The translations under genes were made by a program, and so were the position numbers. Below, piece by piece: positions 8,743-16,871 of a DNA stretch of 61,658 bases (within the stretch, counting starts at the first letter, position 1; each line of letters opens with the position of its first letter). The notes beneath the pieces were generated by a model. It searched no databases. It had not been told where the DNA came from and saw only the letters and a program-made list of their open reading frames with translations. Origin of the DNA: Pseudomonadota bacterium (GTDB lineage Bacteria; Pseudomonadota; Alphaproteobacteria; Rhizobiales; Beijerinckiaceae); assembly GCA_023386155.1 (NCBI GenBank), contig JAEWKH010000155.1, forward strand, positions 1 through 61,658, written 5' to 3'.

Positions 8743-9513
8743 TTATGAATCAGCCTTTGAGAACGGCCTGATCGTGACGCCGTTCGCTTCCAGCTTCGCC
8801 CGCACGGTGCGCGCCATCGCGACCGCGCTCGGCTCGTCGCCATGAACGCAGATCGTGTCGATTTCAACCGGGATCCGCTTGCCGGAAACCGTCGTTATGG
8901 CCTTGTCCTGGATGGCGCGTAGGATGCGCTCGGCTGCAAATTCTGCGTCGTGCAGCACGGAACCGGGTTTCTTTCGGCTGGTGAGCGTGCCGTCATCCTC
9001 GTACGTGCGGTCGGCAAAAATCTCGCGAGCGACCGGTAGGCTAACCGAGTGAGACGCCTTTTCCATCAGCAGGCCGGGCATGCAGACATTGACGAGGCTC
9101 GCATCGACGCCCTTGATGGCCCGCGCGATGGCGAGGGCGAGATCCATGTCCTCGTTCGCCATGTTGTTGAGCGCGCCGTGCGCCTTCACGTAGGTGACCC
9201 TGTGCCCCGCGAGCGCCGCGACCGCCTGCATGGCGCCGATCTGATAGGCCACCATGCGCTCGATCTCGGCCGGGCTGTCGCCGCGGATCATGCGGCGGCC
9301 GAAGCCGTGCAGATCGTTGAAGCCCGGATGCGCCCCGATGGCGACACCCTTGCGCTTCGCGATCTCCGCCGTGCGAAACATGATCGATGGATCACCCGCA
9401 TGATACCCGCAGGCGATGTTGGCGGAGGACACGATGTCGAGCATCGCCTCGTCGTCTCCCATCGGCCAGGGACCGAATCCTTCACCCATGTCGCAATTGA
9501 GGTCGATCATCAT
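8743..9513 (-). CDS. pxpA: 5-oxoprolinase subunit A (LamB/YcsF family)
   Basis: This 256-aa protein starts MMIDLNCDMGEGFGPWPMGD, the unmistakable LamB/YcsF opening. Other family motifs are SANIACGYHAGDP, IGAHPGFNDLHGFGRR, YVKAHGALNN and the C-terminal VEIDTICVHGDEP. PxpA works with PxpB and PxpC to hydrolyse 5-oxoproline (pyroglutamate) to glutamate with ATP. Neither partner gene is adjacent; the upstream neighbour is pncB, 5 bp away. The frame extends upstream of 9513 into pncB but the extension is antisense noise. Confidence 0.92.
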   Translation of the reverse strand: MMIDLNCDMGEGFGPWPMGDDEAMLDIVSSANIACGYHAGDPSIMFRTAEIAKRKGVAIGAHPGFNDLHGFGRRMIRGDSPAEIERMVAYQIGAMQAVAALAGHRVTYVKAHGALNNMANEDMDLALAIARAIKGVDASLVNVCMPGLLMEKASHSVSLPVAREIFADRTYEDDGTLTSRKKPGSVLHDAEFAAERILRAIQDKAITTVSGKRIPVEIDTICVHGDEPSAVAMARTVRAKLEANGVTIRPFSKADS

Positions 9514-9518
9514 ATCTG

Positions 9519-10811
9519 TCACACCAGAACAGGTTGGGCCGTTTGCTGCCCCACATGGAAGATGCGCTTGTAGCGCTCGATTTCCGCCTTCGGTCCCATG
9601 GCCTTCGTCGGATTGTCGGAGAGCTTCACCGTCGGCCGGCCGTCGGCCGAGATGACCTTGCACACGATGGAGATCGGATCGAGGGCTCCCTCCGGAGCAA
9701 GGCCGCGGAAATCGTTGGTGAGAAGCGTGCCCCAGCCGTAGCCGATGCGCATGCGGCCGCGGAAATGCCGGTGGATGCGCTCGATGATGTCCACGTCGAG
9801 CCCGTCGGAGAAGATCGCGAGCTTCTCCTTCGGGTTCTGCCCGCGTCGATGCCACCATTCGATGGCTTCCTCGCCGCCCTCGATAGGGTCCTTCGAATCC
9901 ACGCGGATGCCGGTCCATGACGCCACCCATTCGGGCGCGTTCTGCAAGAAGTTCGTGGTGCCGTAGGTATCGGGCAGGATGATGCGCAGGTTGCCCTCGT
10001 AATCCTCCTGCCAGTCGGCCAGCACCCGGTATGGCGCGGCGGCCAGCTCCTCGTCGCTGTCGGTCAGGGCCGCATAGACCATGGGAAGTTCATGGGCGTT
10101 CGTGCCCACGGCCTCCACTTCCTGACGCATGGCGATGAGGCAGTTGGAGGTGCCGAGGAAGGACGATCCGAGCCCCTCCATCATCGCCTGCACGCACCAG
10201 TCCTGCCAGAGGAAGCCATGGCGGCGGCGGGTGCCGAAATCGGAAATGGAGAGATCGGGAAGTTTCCTGAGACGCTCGATCTTCTCCCAGACCCGCGTCA
10301 TGGCGCGCGCATAGAGCACCTGAAGCTCGAACTTGGCCATGCCCTTGAGGACGCCGCGGGAGCGCAGCTCGTTGAGGATGGCGAGCGCCGGGATCTCCCA
10401 CATGGTGGTCTCGATCCAGGGGCCGTGGAAGGTCAGCACATACTGACCGTCCTCCTTCTCGAGGAGATATTCCGGAAAGCGGAAGGTCTCGAGCCAGTCC
10501 ATGAACTCCGGCGAGAACATCTGCCGCTTGCCGTAGAAGGTGTTGCCGCGCAGCCAGGTGGACTCGCCCCGGGTCAGGGACAGGCTGCGCACGTGGTCAA
10601 GCTGCTCGCGCAGCTCGCCCGCGTCGATGATGTCGGCCAGGCGGATGCGGGTGGTGCGGTTGTGGATGCCGAACGTGACCTGCACGTCCCTGTGGCGGCG
10701 AAAGATCGTCTGCGCCATCAGAAGCTTGTAGAAATCCGTGTCCAGAACGGACCGGACGATCGGGTCGATCTTCCAGGTATGGTTGTAGACCCGGGTCGCG
10801 ATGTCCACCAT
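9519..10811 (-). CDS. pncB: Nicotinate phosphoribosyltransferase
   Basis: The 430-aa enzyme of NAD salvage converts nicotinate plus PRPP to nicotinate mononucleotide in the cytoplasm. Diagnostic stretches are SVLDTDFYKLLMAQ, FYGKRQMFSPEFM, SDFGTRRRHGFLWQ, FLGTSNCLIA, GTNAHELPM and IFSDGLDVDII. The catalytic His region lies in THAHE-like GTNAHELP. I chose the ATG at 10811 (MVDIATRVYN) because ggagcaggcg precedes it and relatives start there; an ATG at 10823 or a TTG at 10832 are in frame. pxpA follows after 5 bp, so the two are co-transcribed although their pathways differ. Confidence 0.93.
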   Translation of the reverse strand: MVDIATRVYNHTWKIDPIVRSVLDTDFYKLLMAQTIFRRHRDVQVTFGIHNRTTRIRLADIIDAGELREQLDHVRSLSLTRGESTWLRGNTFYGKRQMFSPEFMDWLETFRFPEYLLEKEDGQYVLTFHGPWIETTMWEIPALAILNELRSRGVLKGMAKFELQVLYARAMTRVWEKIERLRKLPDLSISDFGTRRRHGFLWQDWCVQAMMEGLGSSFLGTSNCLIAMRQEVEAVGTNAHELPMVYAALTDSDEELAAAPYRVLADWQEDYEGNLRIILPDTYGTTNFLQNAPEWVASWTGIRVDSKDPIEGGEEAIEWWHRRGQNPKEKLAIFSDGLDVDIIERIHRHFRGRMRIGYGWGTLLTNDFRGLAPEGALDPISIVCKVISADGRPTVKLSDNPTKAMGPKAEIERYKRIFHVGQQTAQPVLV

Positions 10812-10903
10812 CGCCTGCTCCATGCCACTCAAAGGAGGCGAGACAATAGCGAAGGGGCGTCCGGGATGAAAGGGTGCCGGCTACAAGACTTTGAAAGGGG
10901 AAC

Positions 10904-11233
10904 TCACGGCGGCAAGACGTCGACCTGAATCGAAGCGTAATAGGCGGCCATGTCGGCGATATCCTCGTCCGAGAGCTCCTTCGCTACAATGTTCATAGAC
11001 TCGTTCTTGCGCTCGCCGGAGCGATAGGCCTCCAGGCTCCGGGCGAGATAACTCTCGACTTGGCCGGCGAGGTTTGGCGCTTCCGGGTTCTTCGACAGGC
11101 CATCGAGACCATGGCAGGCCTGGCAGGAGGTGACCTTCCGGCGCCCTGCCCCGGCGTCCCCTGCCCAGGCGGGACCGGAAGCAAGGCTCCCGAGGAGCAA
11201 TCCCGCCAGGGCGAGGGTATGAAACATCTTCAT
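10904..11233 (-). CDS. Periplasmic class I c-type cytochrome, 109 aa
   Basis: A signal peptide (MKMFHTLALAGLLLGSLASG... AWAG) is followed by one haem site, CQACH at 37-41, and a later Met-containing segment ESMNIVAKELSDEDIADMAAYY that should supply the sixth ligand. The protein is a single-domain cytochrome of about 85 mature residues. It lies 54 bp downstream of the PQQ-type sugar dehydrogenase on the same strand, so it is probably the electron acceptor for that enzyme. Confidence 0.88.
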   Translation of the reverse strand: MKMFHTLALAGLLLGSLASGPAWAGDAGAGRRKVTSCQACHGLDGLSKNPEAPNLAGQVESYLARSLEAYRSGERKNESMNIVAKELSDEDIADMAAYYASIQVDVLPP

Positions 11234-11287
11234 GATGGGCTTTCCGACGAGAAGCGGGCGCGCCGCGGCGCGCCCGTCGAGGGATGC

Positions 11288-12553
11288 TTAGCGGCCTTCG
11301 TAGGAGATGCGATAGATCGCACCCGCGGTATCGTCCGAAACCAGCAGGGAGCCGTCGGGCAGCATCGCGACATCCACCGGACGTCCGAGATACTCGCCGT
11401 TCTCCGTCAGCCACCCCTCCGCGAAGACCTGCGGCTTGTCCGCCGTGCCGTCGGGCTTGACCGGCGTGAACATGACCCGTGCGCCGACCGGCGTGGTCCG
11501 GTTCCAGGAGCCGTGCTGGGCCGAGAAGATGCCGCCCTGATAGGTCTGCGGGAACATCTTGCCCGTATAGAACATCATGCCGAGATCGGCCGCATGCGGA
11601 TCCATTTCGGCCTGCGGGCCGATGACGCCGTTCGGAACCGGATCGTCCTTGTACTCCACCGTGCGGACCGTGCCGCCGCCATAATAGGGGAAGCCGAAAT
11701 CCTGACCCATATTGGCGATGCGGTTGATCTCTCCGGGAGGCTGGTCGTCGCCCATGCCGTCGACCTGGTTGTCGGTGAACCACAGCGACTTGTCGGCCGG
11801 GTTGAAATCCATGCCGACCGAATTGCGAATTCCCGTCGCATAGACCTCACGGTTCTTGCCGTCCTGGTCCATGCGGACGATGCCGCCGATCCCCGTGCGC
11901 TTGTACAGATCCAGCTTGTCCTTCGGGGGCACGTTGAAAGGCTGTCCGAGCGCGATGTAGAGCTTGTTGTCCGGTCCGATCCGGCAGACGCGGGCCGTGT
12001 GGTTGAAGCTCTCCTCCGTGGGCGGAATGAGATCGCCCTGCTTGGTCACGACGAAGGCCGCGACGTCGGGCCCTTCGTAGAAGAACTCGGCGGCCGGGAA
12101 TTGCAGCACGCGGTTCTGCTCCGCGACATAGAGCACGCCGTCGCGCGAGAAGCAGACGCCGTTCGGGATCTTGAACGACACCGACGGAGCGAACTGCTTC
12201 ACCTCATCGGCGATCCGATCCTTGTCGCGATCCGTGACGGCATAGACGTTGTTCTTGCGGGTTCCGACGAAGGCAACGCCTGCATTGGGGCCGACGGCCA
12301 TGTGACGGGCATCGGGCACGATCGCATAGAGATCGATCTTGAATCCTGCGGGAAGCTTGATCTTCTCGAGGTTCTTCCGGATCGCGTCGGCCCGGCGTCC
12401 TTCCTGCGGGATCGGCCGCGGCTCGGCGGTTCCGGTGCTTTGGAACGATGAGAGCTTCTCCAGATTGCCGGTCGGGCTCTGGGTTGCAGGCTGGGCGAAA
12501 CTCGAGGACGCGAAAGCAACAATCGAAACTGCGGCAAGCAGGACGGACTTCAT
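11288..12553 (-). CDS. PQQ-dependent sugar dehydrogenase, sorbosone dehydrogenase type
   Basis: This 421-aa periplasmic protein has a signal peptide (MKSVLLAAVSIVAFASSSFAQ) and a beta-propeller of the glucose/sorbosone dehydrogenase family. Recognisable blocks are FKIDLYAIVPDARHMAVGP, VYAVTDRDKDRIADEV, NGVCFSRDGVLYVAEQNR, DFGFPYYGGG, FSAQHGSWNRTTPVGARV and YLGRPVDVAMLPDGSLLVSDD. Family members oxidise aldoses or sorbosone with PQQ and pass electrons to cytochrome c; here the cytochrome gene is next in line. The substrate is not determined. Confidence 0.88.
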   Translation of the reverse strand: MKSVLLAAVSIVAFASSSFAQPATQSPTGNLEKLSSFQSTGTAEPRPIPQEGRRADAIRKNLEKIKLPAGFKIDLYAIVPDARHMAVGPNAGVAFVGTRKNNVYAVTDRDKDRIADEVKQFAPSVSFKIPNGVCFSRDGVLYVAEQNRVLQFPAAEFFYEGPDVAAFVVTKQGDLIPPTEESFNHTARVCRIGPDNKLYIALGQPFNVPPKDKLDLYKRTGIGGIVRMDQDGKNREVYATGIRNSVGMDFNPADKSLWFTDNQVDGMGDDQPPGEINRIANMGQDFGFPYYGGGTVRTVEYKDDPVPNGVIGPQAEMDPHAADLGMMFYTGKMFPQTYQGGIFSAQHGSWNRTTPVGARVMFTPVKPDGTADKPQVFAEGWLTENGEYLGRPVDVAMLPDGSLLVSDDTAGAIYRISYEGR

Positions 12554-12684
12554 TGTTTCCTCCCTAGGACTGCCCCCGATAGATTGTTTTTATGGATGCC
12601 GAACAGTTTCTCCGGCAGTTGTTGTTTCGTCAAATATACTCAAGCTTATACCGTAAGGGTAGATAAAATCGACCCAAAGAAAAG

Positions 12685-12702
12685 GGGCCGCGTACGGCCC
12701 CG
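12685..12702 (-). terminator. Terminator after the PPOX-family gene
   Basis: A 7-bp stem, ggggccg / cggcccc, has a 4-nt loop. Read on the minus strand it is followed by ttttcttt. It lies 24 bp past the stop of the minus-strand gene that ends at 12726. Confidence 0.8.
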
Positions 12703-12725
12703 AATATTTTGCGCTGCACCTAAAA

Positions 12726-13229
12726 TCAGCTCAGATTGACTTTTGCCTGATCACCGGGATTGGGCTGCTGTCCGGTTATGGCCGCTTTCGCATAGCCGTA
12801 GAGATGCACCAGCGTCGAGGACGGGCTGTCCCAATACTCGCCCTTCGCCGGATGGACGCGGATCAGGGCGATCTGCGGATCGTCCACGCCTTTCGGAAAC
12901 CACGCACGCAGGGGTTCCGACCATTTCTCCTCGATCTTCGCCTTGTCGCGCACGATCTCAGCCTTGCCGGTCACCGACACATAGGTCTGGCTGCCCGGAT
13001 CCGAATAGGCCAGGTTGACCTCGTTGTCGCGGGAGATCTCCGTCATCTTGGGAGACTGGACCTGGGTGAAGAACCAGAGGTCTCCATGCTCGTCCGCATC
13101 CTGGTTGTGCATGGGCCTGCTGTGAAGGGTTCCGTCTGTATCGACGGTGGTCATCATGGCGATCTTCACGTCCTTGATCAGCTCATAAAGCTTCCCGGCA
13201 TTCGGGTCGTTATGGCCATGCTGGTGCAT
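12726..13229 (-). CDS. Pyridoxamine 5'-phosphate oxidase-fold general stress protein
   Basis: This 167-aa protein starts MHQHGHNDPNAGKLYELI with aaggag seven bases upstream; the frame runs further back but without motif content. Blocks ATVDTDGTLHSRPMHNQD-like (here MTTVDTDGTLHSRPM), DLWFFTQVQSPK, NEVNLAYSDP and YVSVTGKAEIV identify the split-barrel flavin-binding group related to general stress protein 26. Members bind FMN or F420-like cofactors; the function of this one is unknown. It is a single-gene unit with its own terminator. Confidence 0.88.
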   Translation of the reverse strand: MHQHGHNDPNAGKLYELIKDVKIAMMTTVDTDGTLHSRPMHNQDADEHGDLWFFTQVQSPKMTEISRDNEVNLAYSDPGSQTYVSVTGKAEIVRDKAKIEEKWSEPLRAWFPKGVDDPQIALIRVHPAKGEYWDSPSSTLVHLYGYAKAAITGQQPNPGDQAKVNLS

Positions 13230-13504
13230 CGTCGTCTCCTTGATCTTGTGTAACAGGCAATCGGGAACGATCCGCTCAGGCAGTGAAGCGGCTGGCAGGA
13301 TCGGCTCCGAGAGATCGGGTGAACAACGGACAAGGTGCGGATTGGTTCGGAATGGGGCTCCCGGGCGCATGCTCGGCGAATCGGAGAGAGCATTTCTTCC
13401 GCGCCACGGAAAACAGCCCCGAAAGTCGCCAATGGTCTTAACGTGCGCCCCCTTGCCCTATACATGAGGGATGGAAACCTCGGAGCCATTTAGGAGATAT
13501 CATC

Positions 13505-14632
13505 GTGGCCATTACCCGTGAGCATGTGCTGCAGGCTCTGTCGACCGTGACGATCGATGCCGGGGGAAGCAATCTCGTTGCTTCGGGACGCCTGTCGGAT
13601 GTGGTGGTGGACGATGCGGGGCGGGTCATGTTCTCCATCACCATCGAACCCTCCGAAGCCGCGAGCATGGAGCAGGTGCGCCAGGCCGCTGTCGCGGCGG
13701 TGCAGGGCCTGCCCACCGTGAAGGGCGTCTTCGCCAGTCTCACCGCCGACCGCCCCGCAGGCGCCGGAGCATCAGGCCCCTCCCCGGCCGGGGCCCAGCG
13801 CCCGAGGGCAGCAGCCCAGCCCCAGAACCAGCGCATCCCCGGCGTGCGGCATGTGATCGCCGTCGCATCCGGCAAAGGCGGCGTCGGCAAGTCCACGACT
13901 GCCGCCAACCTGGCTCTCGGCCTGAAGGCACTCGGGCTCAAGGTCGGCCTGCTCGATGCGGACATCTACGGCCCGTCCATGCCGAAGCTGCTCGGCATTC
14001 ACGGCAAGCCTCGCCTTCTCGAAAACCGCGTCCTCGAGCCCATGCAGGCTTACGGCCTCAAGGTCATGTCGATCGGCTTCCTCGTCGACGAGGAGGCTGC
14101 CATGATCTGGCGCGGCCCCATGGTGATGTCGGCCATCACGCAGATGCTGCGGGAGGTCGCCTGGGGTGACCTGGACGTGCTGGTGGTCGACATGCCGCCC
14201 GGAACCGGCGATGCGCAGCTCACCATGGCGCAGGCCACGCCGCTCGCCGGCGCCGTGATCGTGTCGACGCCGCAGGACCTCGCGCTGATCGATGCGCGGC
14301 GCGGCGTGTCGATGTTCAAGCGGGTGGAGATCCCGATCCTCGGAATCGTCGAGAACATGGCCACCTTCGTCTGCCCGCATTGCGGCCAGAGCTCCCACAT
14401 CTTCGGCCATGGCGGCGCCCGTGAAGAGGCGAACCGGCTAGGGGTTCCCTTCCTGGGCGAAGTCCCGCTCAACATGACGATCCGCGAATTGTCGGATGCC
14501 GGGCGACCGGTCGTCGTCGCCGACCCGGAAGGGCCGCATGCCAGGATCTACAGGGACATGGCCCAGCAGGTCTGGTCCTCGCTCACGGGCGGCGCAGCGG
14601 CCAAGCCGGCGCCGCGCATCGTGATCGAGTGA
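13505..14632 (+). CDS. mrp: Mrp/NBP35-type iron-sulfur cluster carrier ATPase
   Basis: This 375-aa cytoplasmic protein has a short MIP18-like N-terminal domain (about 1-80), a proline/alanine linker (83-110) and a deviant Walker A ASGKGGVGKST (121-131). Further MinD-type motifs are LLDADIYGPSMP, VVDMPPGTGDAQLT and the CPHC pair in TFVCPHCGQ that binds the Fe-S cluster. Mrp/ApbC proteins carry 4Fe-4S clusters to apo-enzymes. The next gene, mobA, starts inside its stop codon. This puts the carrier with molybdenum cofactor and sulfur-transfer genes, which serve Fe-S/Mo enzymes. Confidence 0.93.
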   Translation: MAITREHVLQALSTVTIDAGGSNLVASGRLSDVVVDDAGRVMFSITIEPSEAASMEQVRQAAVAAVQGLPTVKGVFASLTADRPAGAGASGPSPAGAQRPRAAAQPQNQRIPGVRHVIAVASGKGGVGKSTTAANLALGLKALGLKVGLLDADIYGPSMPKLLGIHGKPRLLENRVLEPMQAYGLKVMSIGFLVDEEAAMIWRGPMVMSAITQMLREVAWGDLDVLVVDMPPGTGDAQLTMAQATPLAGAVIVSTPQDLALIDARRGVSMFKRVEIPILGIVENMATFVCPHCGQSSHIFGHGGAREEANRLGVPFLGEVPLNMTIRELSDAGRPVVVADPEGPHARIYRDMAQQVWSSLTGGAAAKPAPRIVIE

Positions 14633-15282
14633 GCGGGACAGGCATGACGCTGCCTCACACACTCGGCGTGGTTCTTGCGGGAGGCCTTTCGCGGCGCATG
14701 GGAGGAGACGACAAAGTCCTCCTCGCCTTCAAGGGGAGCACGCTTGTCGAGCACGTGGCGCAGCGTCTCGCCCCGCAATGCGACGGCGTGATCCTCAATG
14801 CCAATCGCGATCCCGCCCGCTTCGAGGCGATGCCATTTCCCGTTGTGGCGGATTCGATTGAGGGATATCTGGGACCGTTGGCAGGCGTCCTGGCGGCGCT
14901 CGAATGGAGCGCCCTTCACCGCCCCGATATCGAATGGGTCGTCAGCGCTCCGGGGGACACGCCTTTCATTCCTCCGGACCTGGTGCAGCGGCTGCATCAT
15001 GCACGCCGCGAATCCGGACAATTTCTCGCCTGCGCATCGTCAGGCTCGCAGGTTCATTTCGCCGTTGGCCTCTGGCCCGTTTCTCTGCGGCACGATCTTC
15101 GTCATGCACTCCTGGAAGGGAACATGCGCAGGGCGGGAGACTGGGCGAGGCTTCATGGATACGCGGAGGCATCCTGGCCGGTCGATCCTGTCGACCCGTT
15201 CTTCAACATCAACACCCCGGACGATGTGACAGCAGCCTGTCTCTTGGCGCAGCGGGACAGAGGCGAGAATGACCGAGCTTGA
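14629..15282 (+). CDS. mobA: Molybdenum cofactor guanylyltransferase
   Basis: This 217-aa nucleotidyltransferase transfers GMP to molybdopterin-Mo. The N-terminal VVLAGGLSRRMGGDDK is the nucleotide-binding signature, followed by DSIEGYLGPLAGVLAAL, APGDTPFIPPDL and FNINTPDDV. I use the GTG at 14629 that overlaps the mrp stop; the ATG at 14644 is also possible and would remove five residues. The C-terminus overlaps the TusA-like gene by 14 bp, so mrp-mobA-tusA form one compact operon. Confidence 0.9.
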   Translation: MSGTGMTLPHTLGVVLAGGLSRRMGGDDKVLLAFKGSTLVEHVAQRLAPQCDGVILNANRDPARFEAMPFPVVADSIEGYLGPLAGVLAALEWSALHRPDIEWVVSAPGDTPFIPPDLVQRLHHARRESGQFLACASSGSQVHFAVGLWPVSLRHDLRHALLEGNMRRAGDWARLHGYAEASWPVDPVDPFFNINTPDDVTAACLLAQRDRGENDRA

Positions 15283-15499
15283 TCTATCCGGCCTGAAATG
15301 TCCGCTGCCGGTTCTGCGCACGCGCAAGGCGCTTCTCTCCATCGCGCCCGGAGAGAGCCTGCGCGTCATCTGCACGGACCCCTTGGCTGGCATCGACGTC
15401 CCCAATCTGATCCGCGAGACCGGCGATATCCTGGAGGAGCAGCGGCAAGATGCCTCCCGGATCAGCTTCCTGATCCGCAAGGCGGACAAGCCTGCATGA
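15269..15499 (+). CDS. TusA-family sulfurtransferase
   Basis: This 76-aa protein has the SirA/TusA fold with the hallmark LSGLKCPLPVLRTRKAL; Cys11 in CPLP is the persulfide-carrying residue. TusA proteins relay sulfur for tRNA thiolation, molybdenum cofactor or sulfur oxidation. Co-transcription with mobA makes a link to molybdenum cofactor or Mo-enzyme sulfuration attractive (inference). A terminator follows immediately. Confidence 0.88.
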   Translation: MTELDLSGLKCPLPVLRTRKALLSIAPGESLRVICTDPLAGIDVPNLIRETGDILEEQRQDASRISFLIRKADKPA

Positions 15500-15503
15500 A
15501 AAA

Positions 15504-15523
15504 GGCCCGGCAATCGCCGGGCC
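15504..15523 (+). terminator. Terminator of the mrp-mobA-tusA operon
   Basis: An 8-bp stem, ggcccggc / gccgggcc, has the loop aatc. The following bases are cattt, a short and interrupted T-run, so termination efficiency is uncertain. It lies 5 bp after the stop. Confidence 0.7.
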
Positions 15524-15541
15524 CATTTCAGCCTGTCTTTA

Positions 15542-15718
15542 TCAGGGGTTCTTGCGGAGCGAATCCTTGATCCCGCCGACGGTGTTCTGGATCTTGCCTT
15601 CGGCCTTATCCATCTTGCCCTCGGTTTCCATCTTCGAGTCGCCCAGAGCCTTACCCAGCCCCTCCTTGATGCGACCCTTCACGGTCTTCATGCTGCCTTC
15701 GGTGCGATCGTTATCCAT
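15542..15718 (-). CDS. CsbD family stress protein, 58 aa
   Basis: Starting at 15718 (MDNDRTEGSMKTVKG, aggag seven bases upstream) gives a typical small, highly charged CsbD protein. Repeated K/G/E-rich segments include GRIKEGLGKALGDSKMETEGK and AEGKIQNTVGGIKD. CsbD proteins are general-stress induced; their molecular role is unknown. An upstream in-frame extension to 15760 lacks similarity. Confidence 0.9.
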   Translation of the reverse strand: MDNDRTEGSMKTVKGRIKEGLGKALGDSKMETEGKMDKAEGKIQNTVGGIKDSLRKNP

Positions 15719-16070
15719 GGATTTTCTCCTGAAACGGATGTTCAGCCTGGGTAACGCCACGAGGAAGAGTTGGTTTCATGCAATCTGCAAGGCGCGACAA
15801 ATATGTCCGCAAATCGGCGCAGAACTCAGCCATTCATGAACAAAATAGAAGTTTTTCTGCGGGATAGTATTCACTAAATACTATTAATTACAATTCATGC
15901 AGTGATAAAATCCCGCCAATAGCGACAATATTAACAAACAAACCCCAAACATCTTCAAAGAAATACTTTCAAAAGCAACCTGCCATGCAAGAGGGGTGGA
16001 CAACGATCATGGGCGCGCTAATTCGCACCGGGCTCGCTTTTAACGTTATAAATTTGCAGGTGCTTCGTCC
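15719..16070. other. AT-rich intergenic region
   Basis: About 350 bp, markedly richer in A and T than its surroundings between 15830 and 15970. It should contain divergent promoters for the csbD-like gene and the histidine kinase gene. A near-palindrome, tagtattcactaaatacta, lies at about 15866-15885 and could be an operator. No ORF is credible. Confidence 0.5.
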
Positions 16071-16853
16071 GTGTCCGCTGCCAATCGACGCCCTCCCCGG
16101 CCGCCCTCCAGGACTCCGCGCCGCGCCAGCAGCCGCCCCGCGTCGAGGGGGCCGACTCATCCCCTGGATCGGGTCGCTCTTCTGGCCCATCAACTGCGAA
16201 CACCTCTTTCGGCGATCAACGCCCTGGCTCAGGGCCTGATCCGGCGGGCCGACCGATTGGGCACGAGCGACATTCAGGCGAAGGCCGAGAAGATCTGGCG
16301 CGCCAGCCTGCGCCTCGACGAACTGATCGACACGATCCTGTCCTATACCAGGGCCACGGCGGGCGGGATCGTGCTCAATCCCAGCGAGTTCAACCTCGAG
16401 GAACTCATCCGCCGGGTTTGCAGGGAGCAAGGAGGCCAGGAACCGAGCCGACCGTTCAAGCTCCAGATCCGCGGATTGTCGGAGATCGTGATCGGCGATC
16501 CGATCCTGCTGGAACAGGCTCTCGTCATCGTTCTATCGAACGCCATGAAATACTCGCAGCCTGATCAGCCGATCGACATCGTGGCCAGCAGGAGATCCGA
16601 CATGATCCGGATCGTCATCAAGGATCAGGGGATCGGCATCCCGGAACGGGATCTGCCCTTCATCATGCAACCCTTTTTCCGCGGTCAGAACGTGAAGAAG
16701 CGGCCCGGCACGGGTTTGGGCCTGAGCCTCGCCTGGTACATCCTCAAGCTTCACGGCGGCGACCTGGAGATCGAGAGCCAGGAAGGCCGCGGAACCAAGG
16801 TCACGATGATCGTGCCGGAGACGAACACGACCGGGCTCAGCTATTCCATCTGA
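16071..16853 (+). CDS. Soluble sensor histidine kinase, no input domain
   Basis: Only a kinase core is present in 260 aa, starting with GTG at 16071. A basic, proline-rich N-terminus (1-30) leads into the H-box LLAHQLRTPLSAIN (phospho-acceptor His near 40). The ATPase domain follows with N-box SNAMKYS, G1 DQGIGIP, F-box FFRG and G2 GTGLGLS. There is no transmembrane or PAS segment and no response regulator nearby, so it is an orphan cytoplasmic kinase whose input is unknown. Start choice is uncertain because no strong ribosome binding site is seen. Confidence 0.8.
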   Translation: MSAANRRPPRPPSRTPRRASSRPASRGPTHPLDRVALLAHQLRTPLSAINALAQGLIRRADRLGTSDIQAKAEKIWRASLRLDELIDTILSYTRATAGGIVLNPSEFNLEELIRRVCREQGGQEPSRPFKLQIRGLSEIVIGDPILLEQALVIVLSNAMKYSQPDQPIDIVASRRSDMIRIVIKDQGIGIPERDLPFIMQPFFRGQNVKKRPGTGLGLSLAWYILKLHGGDLEIESQEGRGTKVTMIVPETNTTGLSYSI

Positions 16854-16871
16854 GCCGGCATTCCGATGCGC

